Assembly (NCBI RefSeq): GCF_000004075.3
Contig: NC_026659.2
Span: 248,001 to 312,000, forward strand
Reading direction: 5' to 3'
DNA: 64,000 nt
From: Cucumis sativus
Lineage: Eukaryota > Streptophyta > Magnoliopsida > Cucurbitales > Cucurbitaceae
The translations under genes were made by a program, and so were the position numbers. The notes beneath the pieces were generated by a model. That model saw only the letters and a program-made list of their open reading frames with translations, was not told where the DNA came from and searched no databases. How positions within the stretch are numbered: the first letter of the stretch is position 1; every line of letters begins with the position of its first letter. Positions 15,001 to 26,400 of the stretch are shown here, piece by piece.

Positions 15001-15533
15001 ACCTGCCTGTTGTTTTTTGCTGCACTGTGACCATTCCACAAACTTTTCCCTATTACCATTATTTTTTTGGCTTTGGGTGCTCATCACTCATCACCCATCA
15101 TCCCTTTGCAATTTGCAATTATTTAAGTAAATAAACTAAACCCAAACAAACATTAATTACAATAAAACTGAAAGAAATCAACTTGAGAGTCATTTTTTCA
15201 ATTTATTAAATAATGATTAAGGTCTTTTCTTTCCTTTGTCTTCATATATGTTTTATTGTTTTTGCATCAGCATCAGCATTAAAAAGACAATTTTTCCACT
15301 TCTTTTTTCTTAATCTTTGATGAATTTTATTTAATATTGTATCAAAGTATATAAATTTGCTTTTTGTTTTTTGTTTTCTTTCAGTTCCCAAATCCAAAAG
15401 CTTAAATAAAAAGCTCATAAATAATTTTTGAGGGGTACTCTCAGTTTATGACCTATTTTCCTGGGATTCTGGAGGAGGGGTTTTTTCTCTACCAACCATT
15501 AAAGACTTTCTTTTCCTCTCCAAAGCTTTGGAA
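6044..15533. other. 9.5-kb intergenic region
   Basis: The first 200 bases are the likely 3' UTR of the NudC gene. The rest has no supportable gene: open frames are short, lack conserved motifs and do not splice into anything recognisable. Present are a 40-bp tandem duplication (8066-8144), poly(A) runs (around 7611-7629), CT/GA microsatellites (10805-10830, 11741-11760) and homopurine or homopyrimidine tracts. A short spliced-looking ORF start at 6618 (MNQTTTSMSPREVLLNQ, then GTACGT) could belong to a small or non-coding transcript, but no downstream exon was found. The last kilobase is presumably promoter for the CCT gene. Confidence 0.5.
8066..8144. repeat. 40-bp tandem duplication
   Basis: Two nearly perfect copies of a unit containing 'ctctgtttagacaactctat' followed by 'taactaaaaatctca', period 40 (tctgtttaga at 8071 and 8111). 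The two units are almost identical, so the duplication is recent. Confidence 0.85.
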
Positions 15534-18015
15534 ATGTATGCTGAAACTGAGCATTTGCTTCCTTATTTCCAGAATTTCTGTGATGAATTTCAACTAGCAA
15601 AGGATTTCTGCAAAACCCACAAGCTTGACTCTCCATTGGTATACTCTCCATCTCTCAACTCAATCCTTTTTTTTTTTTTTCTCATTTCTTGCTTTTGAGG
15701 AGCATTTTTTTAGATGATTATGAACTGGGTTTCAGCTTAATCTTGTTATAACTTTAGTTTTTGGACTTAGCTCTGTGGTTTTGTAGTTGTTTGTTGTAAC
15801 TTGATTATGATATCTACTGTTTGGTTCCTGAGAAAATGGGAAAGAAAAACTTTAAGCTCTGTTTCCTTTCCATTGTGTGTCTTAATTGCCTCAAAGTGCA
15901 TATGAAAATAGTTTGGGTCTGCTTTACATGTTGGATCTGGAAAAGGATGGGTGAAAAAGGGCAAATAAAAGGAGAGTGAAAGAGAGAACAGTTTCTTTTG
16001 AGTTCCCTACTTCAATCATTCTTCCTTTTTTAAAATTCATCTTTTTTGTTCAACTCATTTCCCACTATTCTTTTCCTTAACCTTCATGGAAAAGTGTTTT
16101 TAAGGAAGCTCTCTCTCTCACCAGTTTCTTCTTTTATAATCATATGTTGTGAAGAAAGAGAGGAAAATGGCCAGAAAAAGCCGATAGTGCTCATCAGCTG
16201 CTTTTGCTTAAAGATATTTCAGTCATGGAAGATTGCATGTTGTATTTGGTAATGTTTGCTTATGTGAGCTGTTTTAACCTAAGATATCTGCAAATTCTCA
16301 GTTTTGTAATGCCAAAAGGAAGCTCTCATCACAGCTTTTCCACTACTTTTTTCACTATAAATAGTTAGCCTTAGTAGCAATATTCTTTGAACTACTTCAC
16401 TTTTCTCCAATGATTTCTGTTAACTTGGCTGAATTTTACAGGATCCTTACAACTTACATCCACCCTTTTCATTCAAATAACTTTTATTCCTTATCTTTTC
16501 ATCAAAGAATATGTTCACCTGTTTACTCCTCAAATTAGCAGCTCTTTTTCCCTTGGAACAATGAATTTTTGTTTAAAACAAAACAACTGTATTTTGCATC
16601 TGTTAGATACCATTAGGCATTAGTTTGATTTTTTATTGAATTAAAGTCAGCTGGGAAAGCGCCTCTTGTATCTTTATCACTGACATATTAGTTTTTCTAA
16701 TTTTCATCATTCACCTTCTTTCTTCTAATGCAGAGCAACATGGTTCAGACATCAACTGTATGTGAATACAACATGGGGGGTGAAGGCGACTTATTCAAAG
16801 CTCCAGAGCCAATTATCGAGGAATCGTTTTCAGGTCTCGATCCTATGATGGCTGCAATTTCAATGATGTCCTTTGGCAATCCCAACATCTCCTTAGAGGG
16901 ACTTAAAGATTCAGACTTTGAATCACTGCAAAGTGATCAGCTTTTGAGTGAGGTTTACTATGAATGTGAGAAGGATCTTTTAGAGAAAGCAGCAATACAT
17001 ACACCGCTGTCTGAAGTTTTCGATCTTAAGAGTCAGACTTCAAATACGGACGAACACCAAATTCCAGAAAACAAACCAGTTCCTGATGCAACACTTCAGA
17101 AGAGTGTTAGCTCAGGATGCTTAAGATCAATGGACTGGATGCAAGGCCCCGCAATGAAATCCAGTATTTTAGATTTTAGTGGAATGGATATCAATGAGGT
17201 GTATGGGATGCGACGGGCATTTAGCGAAGGCGATATCAAGGTCAGACTTCGTTTCCAACTTTATAGTCAAAAGTTTCTTATATGTTGTTAAGCTATTTGA
17301 TGTTTTCAAACCGGAGCATTCACAAATTCGATTCAAAAACCTACATGAAGAAGAATCACATAATGTTCACGATTACCAGTATTCAGAATCTTAGATACAC
17401 TGTTGAAAGGGTGAATAATAATCTCAAATTTATAAAAGCTAGAAATAGGTGCTATCTGAGGAGTGAAGAAAACTCTAATGTTTAAGCTAAGCTATGTTGA
17501 AATATCTATTTGGTGTCTTCAATCATTTTCACTAGTTAATGGGGGTTTTGTCACTGATTGATTCTAATTTCTAAACATCTGCTGCAGACTCTTAGTAATG
17601 GTTCTGGGAGCCAGTTCCATTCTTCTCTCGAGCGGCCGCTGATAATCAGCAATTGCACGGCCGAAGAACGCAAAGAAAAGCTATCAAGATACCGAAACAA
17701 GAGAACAAAAAGGAACTTTGGCAGAAAGATCAAGGTAATTAATTTACATGGCAGACAATGTTCAGTAAGCATATTGAACGAGTTAACGTCCAATTGGCCA
17801 TCATTTTTCCAAAAAACAATCTATTCATTTAATAACATTGTTAAAAGCTTTAAAAAATTTGAAGGATGTTTCTTTGAGATCATAAGATGAAGGCTAAAAA
17901 GAGACTGTTTTTTGGTTGGCAGTATGCTTGTAGAAAGGCTTTGGCTGACAGTCAACCAAGAATCAGAGGAAGGTTTGCCAAGACTGAAGAATCTGAGATA
18001 AGGATCAGGCAATGA
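15534..18015 (+). CDS. CCT-motif family transcriptional regulator (CMF type)
   Basis: Four exons, all phase 0: 15534-15638, 16734-17240, 17588-17734 and 17923-18015, giving 283 aa. The N-terminus (MYAETEHLLPYFQNF) resembles CMF proteins. The CCT domain spans about residues 228-273, split by intron 3: AEERKEKLSRYRNKRTKRNF in exon 3 and YACRKALADSQPRIRGRFAK in exon 4. There is no B-box zinc finger and no receiver domain, so this is neither a CONSTANS nor a PRR protein. Just before the CCT exon lies a conserved-looking block (MDWMQGP ... GMRRAFSEGDIK). Known of the family: nuclear proteins that use CCT for NF-Y or DNA association and act in light, clock, sugar or ROS responses. The closest Arabidopsis match I recall is the At5g53420 / At1g07050 group, so a specific function is not assigned. 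Confidence 0.9.
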
Positions 18016-20458
18016 TATCATGAGGAAATCATGTGGTTAGAAGAAGAATCTACGATTAGTTTGTTTAGAAGGGCTGAAATGAAAGGTGTAGAAGATAGAA
18101 TTGTAAATAGTGTTTGCTTAATAAAAACAAAAGCAAAAACAAAAAGAAGCAGAAGTGTTTGTTCATAGTAGTGCTGCTTTGTAATATTGATGTTTGTACT
18201 TTCTATTTTCTAATTCAAGTTCTATGATCTGTATCAATTACAGTTCTAATTATGGCTCCTAAAATCATTTGTCTTCAAACAATGTTTTAGTTCATTTTGT
18301 TTCAAGGTTATGATATGAACACAAACTATGTTGGAGTTCATGAACTTCATACTAAACATGGAAGAAGAGAATTATAGTTCACTTTTTGGGACAAGAATGA
18401 GTTAGGGATTAATTGGTCTAAGAAACCAAATTTAAAGGTATGTCCAATTCCAGAGGTTTTTGAAGTGTTAGAAAAAATGAGCATTGTAACGATTAACAAT
18501 ACCTTTGCGCTCAACATTTCTTAAACTAAGATCCCTTTAGTTTATTCATGTTTCTTCTTCAACGGTGGATATTTGAATTTTGTTAAACATGCATGTTTCT
18601 AGTTATTAACCATCTACATCTACCATACAATATTTATTATATTGTCATAGTATTAACTTTCATTATAATAATGATTTTATATTGTCGGCTCGTTCTTAAC
18701 TTTTAATAAAAGAAAAATAAAACATGTCAAGATGGTTGAGATGTCAAATTTTGACGAAAGGAAAATGTATCTCATGTTTACTTCAACGGTAAATTTGTAA
18801 CTTAGAGAATCTGAAGAACAAAGAAAGAGAATAATAAAAAGAGAGAAGTTAGGTAAATTTGTATTTATAAAAAAATTGATCTAGAATTTATCTTAATCTT
18901 GGTGGGATATGAATTTCTTAATATTTAACAAGCTAAAATCAAATTTAGTTTTATCTTAGATAAAACATTGTTTTTTGACTTTGTTCTACTATGTCAAAAT
19001 TTACCCAAACGTGATTGTGAATGTTTAAGATGTATCTGAACTCACGTCACGAGATCCACAAACTCCTTGAGCAAAACAAAAATTTCGTAGTTTCCAACTC
19101 CACGAAACACTCCAATCTTGAATGTTTTGGACATGCAGCTCAAAGCATGAATTGCAAAATTTAAGATCTCTCAACTAAATTTGAAAGAAAAAGCTCAAAG
19201 CTAAAATTCAATTATCTTATTAGAATTAGATAAAGATGGAGTTTATGATTGGAAGACTTTGAAAATATGATTGATTTTTCCATTTTTCATCACACAATTT
19301 TCGAATCAAAAAGGAAATTAACTAACTTAAACTTAATGTGTTATATATCAAGAACCCAAACACTGTTTATGGAGTTCTTAATTATTAATTATAGTGAGGA
19401 AAAATTAAGTTTACAAAATATGAAATGCTTGAAATAATTAAGAAACCCATACTTTCCTTTTGAACTTAAAAAGGTAAAAGGAGTGCTCTTTATTCTCAAG
19501 CATTTTATACCTAAATCATCTCATTCATTATCTTTCTATCTTCATTCTCTTCATACCTTCTTTAGCAGATATGAAAGCAATTGTTGATGTGCTTCACCAC
19601 CGTACATTTTACATAAAAAAAAAAGGTTATCAACAAACTTTAAAAAGAAATGTCTACTTTCTTTGAGTTTATTGTTCCAAGGAAATATCTACTTTATTCC
19701 TAATCTTTTTTCTTTCTATAAAATACACTATTTTAGCATTTTTCATCTTAATCAATCATATCCATGTCATCTATAATAATGACAGGATAGTAAAATAGCT
19801 AAAATTTTAAACGTAAATTACAAGACTAAATTTCCTTGGCTAAGAAATCTTCTAACCAGCACTCCATTAGATTCTAACTTCTTATTTATGGGATAGATTT
19901 TTGGACAAAATAGACATTTTTTTTAAAAGGTCAAAAGTATTTTAGAGGAGAAAAAATGTAGTCTTCAAAACTAAAAAAAGAAAAGGTTTCTGGAGGGAAC
20001 AAAACCATCATTGAAATGTAATTCAAAAACACTTCTTAACAAAGATTATACGTTTTCAATAGAATAAGGCACAAAAAAAAGTTGGAATTGATGAAAATTT
20101 AAAACCCCTGTTAATTGAACTTTTAAAGCAAAATGATGAAACTGAATTAAGATATTACCTCATTTCAGCTCGAAGTTTTCCCAACTCTGTAGATTTGCTT
20201 GGCTCCTGAAAAGGGACAGCTTCCTTGAAGAGAATTATTAATTATAGTCACCAAATGAGAAAAAAGAAAAGAAGTTTCCAATTTTGGAAATTATGCGAAA
20301 AACTATAAACTGACCAAAAAACGAAAAAACCTCAAGACGATGCACCAAAGTGCAGAACAGTAGGAAATTTTATTCCTTGCAGGAAGATGAAGCAACAAGA
20401 ATAGAAAAATCAATAACTTAACTAAGAAAATAACAAAATCAGCGATATTAAAATTGTT
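18016..20458. other. 3' UTR and convergent intergenic region
   Basis: The stretch lies between the tail-to-tail CCT gene and the large minus-strand gene. The first ~150 bases hold the CCT 3' UTR. The last ~200 bases, read on the minus strand, are the likely 3' UTR of the large charged protein. Nothing else is supported; the frame at 19249-19437 shows no family features. Confidence 0.5.
18120..18125 (+). terminator. Polyadenylation signal of the CCT gene
   Basis: AATAAA lies 105 bases past the TGA and is followed by A-rich and then T-rich DNA, the usual spacing for a plant near-upstream poly(A) element. Confidence 0.5.
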
Positions 20459-23400
20459 TCAATGTGTACTTTCAGGAGAATGATGTATCTGACTCAAAAT
20501 TAAAGATTCAGACCCAATTGACACAGGCATTAAACCCTCACAAGTCTCGGGTATTTCCTCTGGAAATGACAAAGGACCACTCACTGCATTGTCAAAACAA
20601 GAATTGCCAACTCCACATCGAGTAGAATCGTTGCCCTTGGCAATCCCTTTAATGTCAATGTTATTGAATTTATCACTGTCATTCACTGGTGTGTTGTCCT
20701 TCGCTATGAAAATGGTATCCTTTTCAGCCTCTAGGTTCACCACCAGCTGTTCTGAATCGATCATATCCACTTCGATTGAATTGCTATTCGGCAATGACTC
20801 CTCTGGGTTTTCAAGACACTTAACCTCCTCCTGGCTGCCAGTTGAAGCTATATCCTCCAATTTCCCCAACGCTTCAGTCGTCTCAACTTCCTCATCAACA
20901 CCAGCGGTTTTGATTGGTGCCTGTTCCATTTCCACATCAACAGTTGAATCAGGCACCTTAACTTCTCCATTATTGAAATCGAAGGTCTTCTCTTCAAGTT
21001 TTGTCTCGGAGGCAGCCATTTCCCCACAAACAACTTCCATCTCCTTCTCTTCAAGCCTCCTCTCAGAGGATGTGATTCCCTCAGAAACAACCTGCATCTC
21101 CTTCATTTCCATTCTCTGCTTTTTGTACAAGTCCATTGCATGCTGCAAAACATGAACACCACAATTATACCAAGCTATTAACTTCTGAGCGTCATTCCTC
21201 GCCAATAATCTACAAAGACTGAGTTTTACTAACATTCAAATAGCATATAGCATAGTACGTCACAGGTTTTCCCCCATATTTTGTCAAGACAGAAAAGACA
21301 GAGGAATTGAAATCCACTGTGGAATTGCCAAGGCATCAATGAATAAATATTATAAACTATAGGGTGTGTTTGGGGTGGGGATTTAGGGGGATTAGAAAAA
21401 GTATTATGGCTCAAACCTTGTTTGGGCCAAGGGTTTCCATTTTTGAGGATTAGGGTTAAATAACCCTACAAACTACCCTACTTCATCTTTTCATAACCCT
21501 ACAAATTTTTCTACTTCATCTTATCATAATACTACACTCATAACTCTTCCCCCAAACACATGTTATAATAACACAACAATTATAACTCTTCCCCCAGACG
21601 CATATTATCATAATACTACAACAATAATCTTTCCCCCAAACACATTACCATAACACTGCCATTCATATTTCTTCCCACATACACATATTATCAAAACACT
21701 AGGATTATTATAATCCTAGAATTATCATAATCCTCTTCCCCCATAACACATTCCCTCCCCCAATCGCATCCTAAGTAACAAGATTACAAGACAGTTTCAC
21801 AGTGCTTTGATATAAAAATACATGAGAAAATGGATACTCCAAAATTTTGCCATCTTGCCAGGTCCCAAGACCATCAAACATGTTAAACTTAACATGAATA
21901 AACACGACAGACAACTTCTATCTCCTACACCTAATGCAATCACTTATTATACCTGAAAAATCGAGTTCTTGTCTGGATGGAAAAGAGATTGATGTGCACT
22001 ACTTGATGAGATTGACACGGCTCTCATACCACCCTGTAAAGAAGATGATGATCAATCATGAATAATAATTAAATTCAAATAATTACATGAATAATAATTA
22101 AATTCAAATAATTAGGTGAAAGGCATAAACAGACATAGGTGGTAAGATGAAACTTAATCCAGAAGTCTACCTCAAGAACTATGTAAGCAGCAGTTTCCTC
22201 ATCTGCAGTCGCGCAGTGCTCAATATCCATTAATCTAAGACACTGGTGGTACAGATCCGGATGTGCAAGTTCTGTGGAAATCTTAAGCTTAGAAAGGTAA
22301 GAACAACTAAGTTTAGAATTATCATCCATTGACTGTCTAAGAGGAGCTGGTGTTTCAGAGAAGAGTTCAGGAGTGTTGGGGCTTTCTTTTGCAGAAGGGA
22401 TATTAGGCCTTATTTCAGCAGTTTTTGTCAAAACAGTATCGGTGCTCTCATCACACGCCTCTCTACTTGATACATCGTCAACGAGATCGTGCACTGAACG
22501 CTCATCCTTCTGGAATTGGGAAGGTAATTCCCTTTTCAGGGAACCACTCTGTCTCTTCCACATTTCAGGTTTAGACTCCCATCCTCGACCATTCACCATC
22601 TGCCTGTTTTCATCCCATTCGGCTCCATTATAAATGTGAGATTCATCTCTAAAGATACCGTTATTTCCATCCCATCCATGTAAGTGAGAAGGGCTTGAAC
22701 CATCCAACATATTCTGCCACCCTAGTGAATGCATGTGACTGGAAAATCTTTCAGCATCGGGCATCCGATAATGAATTCCAGAGTGATTGATTTCAAGTGG
22801 AGGTCTGATACCAAACAAAGGTGGTGCTGGAAACTGAGGCATAATTGATTGGAAACTTCCATGAGGAGGAGGTCCATGCTGAAAAGGGATAAAGCCATTT
22901 GGTAGTGGTGCTGACCAGTTTGGAACACCTCTCCAAGAATTGCCATGTACTCTACCCAAATTTGGATCATTACCCCTTCGAAAACGGCTATTAGAATTAA
23001 GTCTGCCATCATCATCTAGTGAACCATCAAAAGGAATGTCAACTCCACCCCTAAAAGCAGGGCGTGAATGGAATGGTGATGGATTGCTCTGACTACCTTT
23101 GCTGCTATAGTAGGACTCTGCCTGAGATGGATCGTCCATCAGAGGCTTTTCCCCTTGTATATCCCAGCTATGCCTATCCTTATTAGAAGAGAGGTCTTTG
23201 GCATCAATAGAAGTATTGTGCCTTCGTCCACTTTCTTCAATGTCAACATTCTGCGAAACATAAGAACTGTTAGGTTCAAAGTCATAACTGAAAGAGATCA
23301 CTTTGACAAGCTCAATGCTGATAGATACCTTAGAATTTAAAGACCTGTCTCGTAACAGCTCAGTAGCATTGCTACCCTCTGTTTCACTGGGTTTCTCTGA

Positions 23401-26400
23401 ATAACTGTACTTTGAACCCTTTTCTTGTACTCCTGAAAGAATACCTTTATCTCTAGTAGAAATGGATTTGGACCTTTCTTCCTTTTTCGGGTATCGGTCT
23501 CTCAAATCTTCCTGATCTTGATGCCTAGAATAGAAAAAGATGATTAATAAATGAGCATCCCATTGCTCTGATAGCTCTTGCAATACATGAAGTAATTGTT
23601 CATTTGTATCAAACCAATTAAATCCATCGAATATAACAAACCCTCTTGACAAAAAACGTAGTTAAGGAGTTGAATAATAAGAACCAATATCACAAAAACC
23701 TTCCGTCGTTGCATCATTTCCTATCAAAGAAGAAATCCTTCCAAAAAAGATAGAAGGCAAAAAAAATCACTACACAAGAATTAAGACCGTGGGATTGAAT
23801 GGACACTGGGGCTCCATTGCCTGTACCCTAATGCAACCAGTATGCCATCATGCCATTGCCATTCACAAGGCAAAATAGGAAGGGGGGAAAAACAGAACGG
23901 AAGTTTGTCTTAATGTTTGTGTGATAGACATGCATTTTATGTCTTAAAGCTCTCCGTTCTTTTCCTAAAGAAAAAAATCACCACATAATCATAATAGAAT
24001 TCCCACGCAGACAAAGATTCTATAAGCCTTTCCTTCTATAAAATTTGAAAACATATTCAGTGTCCTTTCCTGAATGAAAACTATTATTATTTTGACAAGT
24101 TCAATCAAATTAAACTCCGAACTAACAATAAGAACAAAAATAGAATGAGAAGTAAACAAACAAGAACAAAAACCTTAAACAAAAATGTGAGTACATAACC
24201 ATATTTTAAAAGCATGAAAGATGAGCTATCGATATGTAGGTGCAAAATGGTATTTTAACCAAAGATGTAGGTGCTCAACTATACTTTAAAAGCAATAAAA
24301 CTAGAGCTACCAATAAATAGTTGCTTAACCTGTTTATGCAATTCAATAGAGATAAGCAATACATAGCAGTATAGAAACTAAAAAACAGAGCAGATAAACT
24401 TCAAATTTTGAAAAACGGCCATCCCAAACCAATTAAAAAAGACAGCATCATTGCCAAAATATTTCTCTATGAAACAAGGACTTCAAACACACCACAACTT
24501 CGACAGTAAAGAAAAAGAGCTGCAACCTGTATTCATCTGTGCCAACACGTGACAGAGAACTAGGTGAACTCTTCCGTCTATGACTGCTTAAATTAACATC
24601 TCCATGACGAGACCGTGATTGAGATATTCCTCTCTCGGCATCTGAGTCCACTTTATCATTGCTCAAAGACTTCTTTTCATCATTTGCATGATGACTGTTC
24701 TTCAAACTTTTAGATCTAGCATCAACAGAGTCATCGTGATCATTTGGAGACCTTTTCCTTCCCCTACTATCAACATATTTTGTGTATTGATCCTCAAGAT
24801 GTGATCCATCACGGTCAAGATCACATTCATAATCGGAGTAACGGTCACGAGCACGACTTCGACTACGATTTCGCCTCCCATCCCGATCATGTTCACGGTC
24901 ACGGTCACGACCACGATCGCGTCTGCGCCTACTCTCTTGATCATGATCACGCTCGTATCCATGATGTCGATCATGATCTTGATCACGCATAGCATCTAGA
25001 TCACCATCACGTTTGGCCTTGGTTATCTCTCTATCAATATCACTATCTTGAGGCTTGTTTCTCTTATGATGCATATCCATTGCGTCCTTCTCATCTCTCA
25101 AATCTCTGTCATTTGACCTGCTGATGTGTTCTTTAACAAGTTGCTCATCTCTTTCCTTTCCATCCCTGTCAACATCTTCCCGGTACTTCTCCCTATTTCT
25201 CTCATCCTTGTACTTCTCACTCTTTCGTCTTCCATCCTTCACAGTATCATTCTTTGAGGATAGCTGTCTATTTTCAACATCTCCTGCATCATCTTTATGT
25301 TTATCTCCATCAAAAGAACCAGCTCCTTTCCTACCTCGCGTCTCCAGGTGATTCTCTAATCCAGGGCTATGCAACACATTCTCTGCATTCAAAGTACAAC
25401 ATATCACAAACTAACAGACAAATGATAAAAAACCGGTTGTAAACTAATACGCAGTCAACAAGACAATGGTAATAGGGAAAATTTAAACCGTCTATTTTGT
25501 TCAATGGGATCACAATTCATCTAATAATGAGATCATAGGTAAAAACATATAAATAAATATGTATGTACATATGTACATATATATACCTAATCTTTTCCTT
25601 AGTGCATAAACCAGTACAAAAAATAGTACATTAAAAAGTGTAATACATTCTACAAAATGTCAAGAACATGACCTATAAGAGTGATATTGCCACTAATTTT
25701 TGTAAAGAATAATTAAATATAAGATGGAGTTACTATCCATACTACAAGGCGACATATCAAAATACTAAAATAGTCAAATGAAATATTTTCAAATTGCATC
25801 CATCTATACTATAAGAAAACGATACCAACGTGCACAATCAGCTCTGGCTAACATTAAACTCAATAAAGAAAAATTGTTCACCAAAATGGAGCATGGGCAT
25901 CTGAGAGGGAGAGAGAGAGGAAGAGGAGAATAATTAGTTATCATGACATGGAAAGCAAACCAAATTACAAAAGAAAATTCAATCAAAGATTCAGATCCAA
26001 ATTTTGCACAAAATTAAAATACAATACGTTGAAAACAGACCAAAAAAATGCTTCTCCGATAGCAAGTATAATCTAATTCCTAAGACTAACCAATTTAGCA
26101 AACCATGCATATATACAGCTCAAATCTAATGAACGTAGACTAAGATCTGTAAAATGACAATACTACCCATAGATCAAATAGAATAAAATTTCTACAGCCT
26201 CAACAAAATACCAAAAAAGAAAAGCAAACATACAAACAAACAAAACAAAAATGGAAATATAATTAAAATGAGAAATAGAATTTTAACGATTACACATCAC
26301 AATGTACTATAAGTTGGCAAATTGAGAGAAAGAAGAAATAGAACAAAATCTAGAAACTTATCCTATCCTGAACTAAAATTAACTAAAAAATCACTGTAAA

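Noticed and set aside
17627..17639. Adjacent XhoI and NotI sites (CTCGAGCGGCCGC), resembling a cloning linker
   Set aside because: The bases are in frame inside exon 3 of the CCT gene and encode SLERPL, with normal coding sequence on both sides. No vector sequence follows.
20589..21155. 188-residue plus-strand frame rich in Ser
   Set aside because: Antisense shadow of the acidic final exon of the large charged protein.
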